A program made the translations under genes and the position numbers. Below the pieces are notes generated by a model, which was given only the letters and a program-made list of their open reading frames with translations, made no database searches and had not been told where the DNA came from. 20,102 nt of DNA, taken from assembly GCA_051651645.1 (NCBI GenBank), contig JBOFSR010000123.1:1-20102 (forward strand), given 5' to 3'. This document shows positions 7,421-14,202 of the stretch, piece by piece. This DNA is from JBOFSR01 sp051651645. Its GTDB lineage: Bacteria > Spirochaetota > Spirochaetia > Treponematales > Treponemataceae. The first letter of the stretch is position 1; each line of letters opens with the position of its first letter.

Positions 7421-7878
7421 TGTCTGACTTCAATATTAAAGCTCCATACGGAGCAACACATAGGAAAAAAATTGTAGGTCGTGGTTCTTCTTCTGGTTTA
7501 GGTACAACTTCTGGTCGAGGAAACAAGGGGCAACAAGCTCGTTCTGGCGGAAAGACGTACATTGGATTTGAAGGTGGACAAATGCCTTTGTATCGAAGAA
7601 TTGCACGTCGTGGTTTTTCTAACTATCCATTTCGCAAAGATTACGAAGTTTTTAACATTAGTGATCTTGCGGCTAAGTATGAATCAGGAGAAACCGTAAA
7701 TAAAGAGACTTTGATTAAAAAAGGTCTTCTTAAAAAGGTGCGAGTTTTTATCAAAATCCTTGGTGATGGTGATATTGCAGAAAAATCTTTGACGATTGAC
7801 GTTGATAAAGTTTCTGCATCCGCAAAAGAAAAAATTGAAAAAGCTGGTGGCAGTATTGTCACAACAGATGAGGTGTAG
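7420..7878 (+). CDS. rplO: 50S ribosomal protein L15 (uL15)
   Basis: The 152-residue protein has the glycine- and arginine-rich N-terminal extension of L15 (KKIVGRGSSSGLGTTSGRG, then GNKGQQARSGG) that threads into 23S rRNA, followed by FEGGQMPLYRRIARRGFSN. The C-terminal half, from about residue 70, is the globular domain ending in EKAGGSIVTTDEV. L15 is a late-assembly 50S protein. It overlaps rpmD by one base and precedes secY by 9 bp. Confidence 0.97.
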   Translation: MSDFNIKAPYGATHRKKIVGRGSSSGLGTTSGRGNKGQQARSGGKTYIGFEGGQMPLYRRIARRGFSNYPFRKDYEVFNISDLAAKYESGETVNKETLIKKGLLKKVRVFIKILGDGDIAEKSLTIDVDKVSASAKEKIEKAGGSIVTTDEV

Positions 7879-7887
7879 GTGTAATTC

Positions 7888-9207
7888 ATGGCAAGTAATC
7901 CATTAGTTAATATTTTTAGAGTAAAAGAACTTCGCGATAGAATTTGTTTTACTTTTACGATTCTTGTAGTTTTTCGATTTGGCAGTGTTTTAACTGTTCC
8001 AGGTATTGATCCTCAGGCTTTAACCGCATATTTTTCTTCTTTAACTAAGGGAAATGCTTTTGTCGATTACATGGATTTTTTTGCTGGTGGAGCATTTTCT
8101 AATTTTTCTGTGTTTATGTTAGGAGTAATGCCCTATATTTCAACACAGATTATCATGCAGCTTGCTTTGATTGTATTTCCTGCGTTGAAAAAAATAGCTC
8201 AGGAAGAAGGCGGTCAGCGAAAAATTCAATCATGGACAAGAATTGCAGCAATTTTTGTTTCGATGGTACAGTCTTTTGCTGTAACTGTATATGCACGCTC
8301 AATTCCTGATGCCATTGTTGTTTCAAATCAATATGCTTTTACGTTTATTGTTTTGATTACTGTTACAACAGGAACAATGATAACGATTTGGCTTGGCGAG
8401 CAAATTACTGCACGCGGTATTGGAAACGGTATCTCGATGATTATTTTTGCAGGAATTATTGCACGTCTGCCATCAGCAGTTTATGAGCTTATACGTTTGG
8501 TACGAACTGGTGACGTAAATGTTGTTTTTGTAATTGTTGCATTATTTATGTTTGTTGGAATTATTGCTCTTGTTGTTATGGAACAACAAGGTCAAAGAAA
8601 AATTCCTGTGCATTACGCAAAACGAGTTGTTGGGCGTAAGATGTATGGTGGACAAAGTACTTATATTCCTTTTAAGATTAATCCATCTGGAGTTATTCCA
8701 GTAATTTTTGCATCGTCTTTTTTAACATTCCCCTTGCAAATTGCTACTGGTTTTGGACCGAGCGTTCGTTGGTTAAATCGCCTTGCGGCAGTTTTAACAC
8801 CAACTGGATTGCTTTATAATGTGCTTTTAGTTGTTTTAATTATCTTTTTTGCTTATTTTTACACCCAAGTTTCATTAAATCCTACAGAAATAGCAAAAAA
8901 TATTCGGGAAAATGGCGGCTCGATTCCTGGAATTAGAACAGATAAAACAGAAGAATATATGCAAAAAGTGCTAAATCGGTTAGTCTTTCCAGGCTCACTT
9001 TACTTAGCAGGGATTGCAGTATTGCCAACAATTATTCAAAATCTTTTTGGATTTCCGCAGTCAATTTCAATGTTGATGGGTGGAACGTCCTTGCTGATTA
9101 TGGTTGGCGTTGATCTGGATACGATGAGTCAAATTGAAGCACAGTTAAAAATGCATCATCATGAAGGATTAGTTAAAAAAGGAAAACTTCGATCACGCAG
9201 TTTGTAA
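7888..9207 (+). CDS. secY: Protein translocase subunit SecY
   Basis: SecY forms the protein-conducting channel of the Sec translocon in the inner membrane. The 439-residue product has about ten hydrophobic segments, the signature stretch QIIMQLALIVFPALKKIAQ (around residues 88-106), RGIGNGISMIIFAGI with Gly at about 177, and the cytoplasmic SIPGIRTDKTEEYM loop. Arg350 there matches the conserved SecA/ribosome-contact arginine. It ends the spc section. Unlike E. coli or Bacillus clusters, no adk, map or infA follows. Confidence 0.98.
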   Translation: MASNPLVNIFRVKELRDRICFTFTILVVFRFGSVLTVPGIDPQALTAYFSSLTKGNAFVDYMDFFAGGAFSNFSVFMLGVMPYISTQIIMQLALIVFPALKKIAQEEGGQRKIQSWTRIAAIFVSMVQSFAVTVYARSIPDAIVVSNQYAFTFIVLITVTTGTMITIWLGEQITARGIGNGISMIIFAGIIARLPSAVYELIRLVRTGDVNVVFVIVALFMFVGIIALVVMEQQGQRKIPVHYAKRVVGRKMYGGQSTYIPFKINPSGVIPVIFASSFLTFPLQIATGFGPSVRWLNRLAAVLTPTGLLYNVLLVVLIIFFAYFYTQVSLNPTEIAKNIRENGGSIPGIRTDKTEEYMQKVLNRLVFPGSLYLAGIAVLPTIIQNLFGFPQSISMLMGGTSLLIMVGVDLDTMSQIEAQLKMHHHEGLVKKGKLRSRSL

Positions 9208-9246
9208 GCTGTTAAAGTAGAAGTTTCTGTATAAAGAAAAAAATTG

Positions 9247-9272
9247 TTTTTTCTAAAAAGAGCTAGAAAAAA
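9247..9272 (+). terminator. AT-only inverted repeat after secY, possible weak terminator
   Basis: A 9-bp perfect inverted repeat (TTTTTTCTA / TAGAAAAAA, 8-nt loop) starts 40 bp after the secY stop. It is almost all A-T and lacks a clean T run after the stem, so it may be only a weak terminator, a processing site or chance in AT-rich DNA. Confidence 0.3.
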
Positions 9273-9286
9273 TTAATTATTTATCC

Positions 9287-9292
9287 TATAGT
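9287..9292 (+). promoter_or_regulatory. Possible -10 element in the secY-rpmJ gap
   Basis: TATAGT resembles a sigma-70 -10 box 70 bp before the rpmJ start. No good -35 hexamer lies 16-18 bp upstream, so this is weak support for a promoter serving the rpmJ-rplQ section. Confidence 0.2.
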
Positions 9293-9298
9293 AGTGCG

Positions 9299-9326
9299 AT
9301 ATTTTTATTGTAAAAAGTAAAAATAT
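9299..9326 (+). repeat. Perfect inverted repeat in the rpmJ leader
   Basis: ATATTTTTA at 9299-9307 pairs perfectly with TAAAAATAT at 9318-9326 across a 10-nt loop. It is purely A-T, so its stability is low. It is the middle of three inverted repeats in the 154-bp gap between secY and rpmJ. Confidence 0.4.
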
Positions 9327-9329
9327 TAT

Positions 9330-9348
9330 ATTTTGTCCTTGACAAAAT
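9330..9348 (+). promoter_or_regulatory. Tight hairpin just before the rpmJ ribosome-binding site
   Basis: ATTTTGTC at 9330-9337 pairs perfectly with GACAAAAT at 9341-9348 around a CTT loop. The stem ends 2 bp before AAGGAG (9351-9356), the rpmJ ribosome-binding site. Its position fits a translational or ribosomal-protein control element, or an operator. In E. coli, S4 represses the alpha operon through a leader structure, but this fold is not that pseudoknot by eye. The role is inference. Confidence 0.45.
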
Positions 9349-9361
9349 TAAGGAGTTAAAA

Positions 9362-9475
9362 ATGAAAGTACGTACAAGTGTTAAGCCTATTTGTGATAAG
9401 TGCAAGATTATAAAGAGAAACGGCATTGTCCGTATTATTTGTATTAATCCAAAGCATAAGCAAAGACAAGGTTGA
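9362..9475 (+). CDS. rpmJ: 50S ribosomal protein L36 (bL36, zinc form)
   Basis: The 37-residue product begins MKVRTSVKPICDKCKIIKRN and ends CINPKHKQRQG. It has the full zinc ligand set of the C+ form of L36: Cys11, Cys14, Cys27 and His32. L36 is a small 23S rRNA-binding protein near the base of the L7/L12 stalk. AAGGAG at 9351-9356 lies 5 bp before the ATG. The gene is missing from the supplied gene calls because of its length but is unmistakable, directly before rpsM as in most bacteria. Confidence 0.97.
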   Translation: MKVRTSVKPICDKCKIIKRNGIVRIICINPKHKQRQG

Positions 9476-9485
9476 GGAGTAATAG

Positions 9486-9851
9486 ATGGCACGAATTGCG
9501 GGAGTTGACCTCCCAAATAAACATGTTGATATTGCGTTGACTTATATTTACGGTATTGGTCGTTCAGCAGCAAGTGAGATTTGTAAGAAAACAAACATTG
9601 ATCAAAACAGGAATATCAATGATTTGTCTCAAGACGAATTAAATGAATTACGTAAGGTAATCGATAATGATTACAAGGTTGAAGGACGACTCCGTAGTGA
9701 AGTTGGTCTTAATATTAAACGACTGATGGATATTGGTTGTTATCGTGGACTTCGTCATAGAAAAGGATTGCCTGTTCGTGGGCAGAGAACGCGAACTAAT
9801 TCTCGCACTCGAAAGGGTAAAAAGAAGACTGTAGCTGGTAAGAAGAAGTAA
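9486..9851 (+). CDS. rpsM: 30S ribosomal protein S13 (uS13)
   Basis: S13 lies in the 30S head, contacts P-site tRNA and forms bridges to the 50S subunit. The 121-residue product begins MARIAGVDLPNKHVDIALTY, has the helix-turn segment YIYGIGRSAASEICKK, and carries the signature RGLRHRKGLPVRGQRTRTNS followed by a basic tail (TRKGKKKTVAGKKK) that reaches tRNA. GGAG at 9476-9479 precedes the ATG. It opens the alpha section (S13-S11-S4-RpoA-L17). Confidence 0.97.
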   Translation: MARIAGVDLPNKHVDIALTYIYGIGRSAASEICKKTNIDQNRNINDLSQDELNELRKVIDNDYKVEGRLRSEVGLNIKRLMDIGCYRGLRHRKGLPVRGQRTRTNSRTRKGKKKTVAGKKK

Positions 9852-9865
9852 GATAGGGGTATAAA

Positions 9866-10246
9866 GTGGCACAGGTAAAAAAACGAAAAGAGAAAAAGAA
9901 CGTCTATGAGGGTAACGTATATATTCAGGCAACTTTTAACAATACAATCGTTACAGTAACAGACTTAAAAGGAAATGCACTTTCTTGGGCATCTTCTGGT
10001 GGACTTGGATTTAGAGGTGCAAAAAAATCTACACCTTTTGTGGCACAATCTGTAGCAGAAACGGCTATTCAAAAAGCTGTAACATATGGATTGCGTGAAG
10101 TTCATGTATATGTAAAAGGACCGGGAGTTGGTCGTGAATCAGCTATCCGTTCGCTGGGAGCAATGGGAGTTAAGGTAAAGTCAATTAGTGATGTAACGCC
10201 TATTCCTCATAATGGTTGTCGCCCACGAAAAACACGAAGCATGTAA
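9866..10246 (+). CDS. rpsK: 30S ribosomal protein S11 (uS11)
   Basis: The GTG start gives MAQVKKRKEKKNVYEGNVYI, a basic N-terminus followed by the S11 core FNNTIVTVTDLKGNALSWAS. The C-terminal signature is SISDVTPIPHNGCRPRKTRS. At 126 residues it is normal. S11 forms the platform of the 30S subunit near the mRNA exit with S7 and S18. The gene is 14 bp after rpsM, with AGGGG at 9854-9859 as the likely ribosome-binding site. Confidence 0.97.
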   Translation: MAQVKKRKEKKNVYEGNVYIQATFNNTIVTVTDLKGNALSWASSGGLGFRGAKKSTPFVAQSVAETAIQKAVTYGLREVHVYVKGPGVGRESAIRSLGAMGVKVKSISDVTPIPHNGCRPRKTRSM

Positions 10247-10259
10247 GGAGTCATAGATA

Positions 10260-10895
10260 ATGGCAAGATATACTGGACCTGTTTGTCGTTTGTGTCGAAC
10301 AGAACAAAAAAAATTGTTTTTAAAAGGCGATCGTTGTAAAAGCGATAAATGTCCTATAAATAAAAAACGTGGAGCTCCTGGTAAAGATCCTAAAGCTCGT
10401 ATGGGAAAACGTTCTGAGTACGGTTTGCAATTGCGTGAAAAGCAAAAGTTAAAAAGAATGTACTGCATGCTCGAAAAGCAGTTTAGGCTTTTCTTTGATC
10501 GAGCACAAAAAATGAGTGGTGTAACTGGTGAAAATCTCGTTATTTTACTTGAGCGACGATTAGATAGTGCTGTGTATCGAATGCACCTTGCATGTAATCG
10601 CTCGCAATCACGTCAGCTTATTTCTCATGGCCATATTTTAGTAAATGGTAAAAAAGTAAATATTCCAAGCTATATGGTAAAGCCAGGTGATATAATTGAA
10701 CTAAAAGAAGGTAGTAAAAAGCTACAAGTTGTTTTGGAGGCTTTGAAAGAAGTTTCTAAGTCTGGTACTGCACCATGGGTTACGGTAGATGTTGATACTC
10801 AAAAGGGAACTTTTGTTGAAGATCCTCGTCGTTCAGATGTAACAGATCTTGCAGATGTTAAAGATCAGCTTGTTGTTGAACTTTACTCAAAATAA
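10260..10895 (+). CDS. rpsD: 30S ribosomal protein S4 (uS4, zinc-type N-terminus)
   Basis: This 211-residue primary 16S rRNA binder shows the N-terminal domain with Cys9-x2-Cys12 and Cys26-x4-Cys31, the zinc-binding (C+) arrangement, and an S4 RNA-binding domain at about residues 98-160 (RRLDSAVYRMHLACNRSQSR, then GHILVNGKKVNIPSY). S4 governs decoding accuracy and in E. coli represses the alpha operon. AAGGAG at 10246-10251 overlaps the end of rpsK. Its place between S11 and RpoA is canonical. Confidence 0.98.
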   Translation: MARYTGPVCRLCRTEQKKLFLKGDRCKSDKCPINKKRGAPGKDPKARMGKRSEYGLQLREKQKLKRMYCMLEKQFRLFFDRAQKMSGVTGENLVILLERRLDSAVYRMHLACNRSQSRQLISHGHILVNGKKVNIPSYMVKPGDIIELKEGSKKLQVVLEALKEVSKSGTAPWVTVDVDTQKGTFVEDPRRSDVTDLADVKDQLVVELYSK

Positions 10896-10904
10896 GGAGT
10901 TTAA

Positions 10905-11960
10905 ATGGCACGTAAAAATCTGCTTAAGGGTTTTAAAAGGCCTCAAGGAATTTCTTTTGAGCATGTTGATGTTGAAAATAATTATGGAAAATTTGCAGCT
11001 TATCCTTTTGAAACAGGATTTGGAACAACCGTTGGAAATACTTTAAGGCGTGTTCTTTTATCTTCAATTCAAGGGTATGCTGTAACTGCTCTAAGAATAA
11101 CATCATACGATGCCGATGGAGTTCCTCATACAATTTCAAGTGAGTTTGAAGCAATTCCAAATGTAGTTGAAGACACTATTGAAATTTTAAATGCGATTAA
11201 ACAAATTCGCTTATGTTTACCCGAAGGTACAGAGCAAGAAACTTTTTTATATGAATTTGAAGGTGCGGGAACTATTGAAAGCTCAAGTTTTTCAAAGGGT
11301 GATCAGCTAACAATTCTTTCAAAAAGTGTTCCAATTTTTACTATGATGGAAAATGCTCGCGTTGAGCTTGAACTTCAAGTTGATTTAGGTCGCGGTTATG
11401 TTCCTGCTGAAGTGAATGAAAATTATATTGAAATTGTTGGAACAATTCCAATGGATGCAATTTTTAGCCCTATTTCTAAAGTAAAATATACTATTGAACC
11501 ATGTCGTGTTGGTCAAAGAAACGATTATGATAAATTGATTTTTGAACTATGGACTGATGGAACGCTTACTCCAGACGATGCTCTTGCTGAAGCTGCAAAA
11601 ATAGCAAAAGATTATTTTGCTATCTTCGTTAATTTTAATGACGATGAAGATCGTTCTTCTGATGAACTTGATGAGGGCGATATTCGTATAAAACAGTTGC
11701 TTACCACACCTGTTGAAGAATTAGAGCTGTCAGTTCGCTCTTCAAATTGTTTGAAAAATGCAAATATTCGAACAATTGGGGAATTAACACGAAAGACAGA
11801 AGATGATATTACTAAAACTCGTAATTTTGGTAAAAAGAGCTTAACAGAAATTAAGGAAAGGTTACAGGATTGGGGATTATCTTTGGGTATGACAGATTAT
11901 TCACATTTAAGAAATACTATAACACTACCAAGCAAGAAGGGAAAATCAGATGAATCATAA
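10905..11960 (+). CDS. rpoA: DNA-directed RNA polymerase subunit alpha
   Basis: RpoA dimerises to nucleate RNA polymerase assembly. The 351-residue protein has the alpha N-terminal domain with YPFETGFGTTVGNTLRRVLL (about residues 32-51) and a C-terminal domain from about residue 268, starting VEELELSVRSSNCLKNANI and containing TRNFGKKSLTEIKERL. That domain binds UP elements and activators. A linker rich in Asp/Glu/Ser (NDDEDRSSDELDEGD) joins the two. AAGGAG at 10894-10899 supports the start. The end overlaps rplQ by 11 bp. Confidence 0.98.
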   Translation: MARKNLLKGFKRPQGISFEHVDVENNYGKFAAYPFETGFGTTVGNTLRRVLLSSIQGYAVTALRITSYDADGVPHTISSEFEAIPNVVEDTIEILNAIKQIRLCLPEGTEQETFLYEFEGAGTIESSSFSKGDQLTILSKSVPIFTMMENARVELELQVDLGRGYVPAEVNENYIEIVGTIPMDAIFSPISKVKYTIEPCRVGQRNDYDKLIFELWTDGTLTPDDALAEAAKIAKDYFAIFVNFNDDEDRSSDELDEGDIRIKQLLTTPVEELELSVRSSNCLKNANIRTIGELTRKTEDDITKTRNFGKKSLTEIKERLQDWGLSLGMTDYSHLRNTITLPSKKGKSDES

Positions 11961-12528
11961 AACAGGCTTTAATGCATTATCAAGGACAAGTTCGCATCGT
12001 CGTGCAATGTCAAGAAATATGGTAACATCACTTTTTAGATATGAGCGTATTACAACAACTAAGGCAAAGGCTTTGGAAGTTCGTAAGGCTGCTGAAAAAT
12101 TAATTACGCGTAGCAAGGTTGATACGGTTCATAATCGTCGCCAAGTGGCACGTTTTATTCAAGATAAAATTGTTCTAAATAAACTTTTTACTGCTATTGG
12201 CCCTCGTATGAAAGAAAGACAAGGTGGCTATACAAGAGTTTTGAAAATTGGTTTTAGACAAGGTGATACAGCTGAAATGGTTATTCTTGAACTTGTTGAC
12301 TATACATTAGATTTAGGTGAAACAACTGAAAAAAAATCAGTGAAGTCAACAAAAGCTAAAGCTGAGTCTGCAGAGGTTGAAAAAACTGAATCTGTGGAGA
12401 AAAAACCAGCAAAGACGACTACCCCTAAGGCAAAAGCTGCAAGCACTTCTTCTGCAGAAAAACAAAAAAAGCCTGCAAAAAAGAAAGAAACAGCTGTGGC
12501 TACTGAAGAAAAAAAGGCTGACGAATAG
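11950..12528 (+). CDS. rplQ: 50S ribosomal protein L17 (bL17) with long charged tail
   Basis: Residues 1 to about 121 are normal L17: SRTSSHRRAMSRNMVTSLF near the N-terminus, ITTTKAKALEVRKAAEKLI, and the C-terminal GGYTRVLKIGFRQGDTAEM. L17 binds 23S rRNA near the tunnel exit. About 70 further residues, from around 122 to 192, are Lys/Ala/Glu/Thr/Ser-rich with KKPAKTTTPKAKA-like runs. Typical L17 ends near 115-130 residues. The tail resembles the one on S3 in this same operon. The start overlaps rpoA by 11 bp, as in many bacteria. Confidence 0.96.
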   Translation: MNHKTGFNALSRTSSHRRAMSRNMVTSLFRYERITTTKAKALEVRKAAEKLITRSKVDTVHNRRQVARFIQDKIVLNKLFTAIGPRMKERQGGYTRVLKIGFRQGDTAEMVILELVDYTLDLGETTEKKSVKSTKAKAESAEVEKTESVEKKPAKTTTPKAKAASTSSAEKQKKPAKKKETAVATEEKKADE

Positions 12529-12603
12529 AATTTATTATTTAGTACAATAGTACAGATATGACATTTTTGAGAAGCGAGCTTTGAAAGAACAAGGAGATAA
12601 AAT

Positions 12604-12780
12604 ATGTCAAAATCACATCGTGGAAAAGGCATTCGAGAAATGGCTGGACATGGAAGAGGCACTTGCCCTCGTTGTAAACAAACGGGTATCAAGGTGTTGT
12701 ATGAACAAGAGATTGATGGAAATAAGGCAATGATTTGTAAGGTTTGCCGAGCATCCATTAAGAACGGAAAAGCTGTGTAA
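12604..12780 (+). CDS. Small zinc-ribbon protein, unknown function
   Basis: A 58-residue basic protein is preceded by AAGGAG at 12590-12595, with 8 bp to the ATG. It begins MSKSHRGKGIREMAGHGRG, then has TCPRC at residues 20-24 and ICKVC at about 46-50. The two CxxC pairs are about 23 residues apart, which is a classic zinc-ribbon layout. It lies 75 bp after rplQ and before a strong terminator, so it is probably the last gene of the ribosomal transcript. Size, charge and context suggest an RNA- or ribosome-associated role, but this is inference. I do not recognise the family. A conserved ribosomal-protein-like or regulatory zinc ribbon are alternatives. Confidence 0.82.
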   Translation: MSKSHRGKGIREMAGHGRGTCPRCKQTGIKVLYEQEIDGNKAMICKVCRASIKNGKAV

Positions 12781-12789
12781 ATATTATTT

Positions 12790-12829
12790 TGTGCATAAAC
12801 ATTTAGGTATGTTTATGCATATTTTTTTT
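12790..12829 (+). terminator. Intrinsic terminator after the ribosomal superoperon
   Basis: TGCATAAACAT at 12792-12802 pairs perfectly over 11 bp with ATGTTTATGCA at 12809-12819 around a 6-nt loop. One G-U and one T-A pair extend it to 12790-12821. Eight T's follow directly at 12822-12829. This is the likely 3' end of the whole cluster. The T run touches the ribosome-binding site of the next gene, leaving no room for a promoter between them. Confidence 0.88.
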
Positions 12830-12838
12830 GGAGAAAAT

Positions 12839-13987
12839 ATGAAAAAAAGTGCTTTTATATTGAGTGTTTTATTTGTTGTGGCATTGCTTACTGTTGGGTG
12901 TGCTAAAAACAACGATGATGTTATAAAAATTGGTGGAATTTTTCCTTTATCGGGAAGTGTTGCTGTCTATGGCAATGAAGCACGAAATGGTGTTGAACTC
13001 GCCATTTCAGAGATTAATGCTGCAGGTGGAATTGACGGCAAACAGATTCTTTTAATTGCGGAAGATGATGAAGGGAATCCTGAAAAGACAGTAAACGCTT
13101 ATAAAAAATTAACCTCACGTGATGGTGTTAAAGTAATTATTGGCTCTCTTACTTCGGGGGCAACGGCTTCCATTGCTTCTATTGCCCAAGCTCAGAAAAT
13201 TATTTTGCTCGCCCCTGCTGCGACTATGGAATCAATCACCGATGCTGGAGATTATATTTTTAGAGCGTGTTTTATCGACCCTTTTCAAGGAACAGTTGGC
13301 GGAAAATTTGCTTCAGATAATTTACAAGCACAAAGAGCGGCTGTTTTGTATGATGTGGGAAATGACTATTCTGTTGGATTGTATGAAAATTTTAGAACTT
13401 CCTTTGAGGTTTCTGGCGGTCAAATTGTTGCCGCTGAGTCATATAGCACAGGAGACAAGGATTTTAATGCTCAGTTGACAAAAATTAAAGCTGCCAATCC
13501 TGATGTTGTGTACCTTCCTGATTACTATGCGACTGTTGCTTTGATTGCAAAACAGCTTCGTTCACAAGGCATTATGGTTCCTATTGTTGGTGGTGATGGT
13601 TGGGGCGGAATTACTGAAAATGCAGGCGACGAAATGTTAAATAGTTTTTATTCTGATCATTATGCCTCTGACTCAACTGACGGTGTTGTAAGAGAATTTG
13701 TTGATACATATCGTGCAAAATATAATACAAAACCAGTTTCATTTGCGGCATTAGGATATGACTGCGTTTTTATTTTACGTGATGCGATGCTTAATGCTGC
13801 CTCTACAACTGATACTGATGCAATCCGCTCTGCTTTATCAGATACGAATGGTCTTTATGTAACGGGCTACTTAACCTTTGACTCAAGAAGAAATCCGATT
13901 AAATCAGCTGTAATGATGCAGATTGTTGAGGATGAAAATGAGGCAGGAAAACTTGCTGTTAAATATAACACGACAGTAAATCCGTAG
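12839..13987 (+). CDS. Branched-chain amino-acid-type ABC transporter solute-binding lipoprotein
   Basis: The 382-residue product is a type I periplasmic binding protein (LivJ/Peripla_BP_6 style). After the signal come IKIGGIFPLSGSVAVYGNEA (about residues 29-48), GGIDGKQI and DDEGNPEKTV. The N-terminus MKKSAFILSVLFVVALLTVGC ends in a lipobox (L-T-V-G-C, Cys21), so it should be a lipoprotein facing the periplasm. The start is ATG 12839, with GGAG at 12830-12833. The in-frame GTG at 12791 lies within the terminator stem and is rejected. No permease or ATPase gene is nearby, so the ligand and partner transporter are unknown. Amino acids are the family default. Confidence 0.9.
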   Translation: MKKSAFILSVLFVVALLTVGCAKNNDDVIKIGGIFPLSGSVAVYGNEARNGVELAISEINAAGGIDGKQILLIAEDDEGNPEKTVNAYKKLTSRDGVKVIIGSLTSGATASIASIAQAQKIILLAPAATMESITDAGDYIFRACFIDPFQGTVGGKFASDNLQAQRAAVLYDVGNDYSVGLYENFRTSFEVSGGQIVAAESYSTGDKDFNAQLTKIKAANPDVVYLPDYYATVALIAKQLRSQGIMVPIVGGDGWGGITENAGDEMLNSFYSDHYASDSTDGVVREFVDTYRAKYNTKPVSFAALGYDCVFILRDAMLNAASTTDTDAIRSALSDTNGLYVTGYLTFDSRRNPIKSAVMMQIVEDENEAGKLAVKYNTTVNP

Positions 13988-14008
13988 TTTAAATCTCTAT
14001 TCTTATAG

Positions 14009-14054
14009 GAGTATTGTAATATCAGTTTTGATTTTACAATACTCTCTTTGTTTT
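14009..14054 (+). terminator. Intrinsic terminator after the solute-binding protein gene
   Basis: GAGTATTGTAA at 14009-14019 pairs perfectly over 11 bp with TTACAATACTC at 14034-14044, with a 14-nt loop. The tail is TCTTTGTTTT. It starts 21 bp past the stop codon. The interrupted T run makes it less certain than the terminator at 12790. Confidence 0.7.
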
Positions 14055-14092
14055 AAAGCACTTTAAGAGACTCTTGTAAGATCAAATCCTTG

Positions 14093-14098
14093 TATAAT
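14093..14098 (+). promoter_or_regulatory. Possible -10 box for the secreted-protein/two-component unit
   Basis: A perfect TATAAT lies in the 215-bp gap after the preceding terminator and about 105 bp before the ATG at 14203. No convincing -35 sits 16-18 bp upstream; TTGTAA at 14074 is only 13 bp away. Position favours a promoter here, and the sequence alone gives weak support. Confidence 0.3.
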
Positions 14099-14202
14099 AT
14101 TTAACAATCACTTTTTATTAAAATTTCATTAGGAAAAATGAAAAAATATTTTACTTATCCTTAATGACATCTTGCGTGTTATGAAATATACTTATAAGTG
14201 GA

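Noticed and set aside
12514..12550. Promoter before the zinc-ribbon gene (TACAAT as -10)
   Set aside because: The only -35-like match, CTGACG, is poor and about 19 bp away. Co-transcription with rplQ explains expression better.
12300..12758. 152-residue minus-strand open frame
   Set aside because: It is antisense to the low-complexity L17 tail and the zinc-ribbon gene. Its Phe/Ala/Val-rich content is the mirror of Lys/Ala/Glu codons.
12791..12838. Upstream GTG start giving 16 extra residues on the solute-binding protein
   Set aside because: This codon lies in the terminator stem, has no Shine-Dalgarno site, and would bury the lipoprotein signal. ATG 12839 has GGAG at the right distance.
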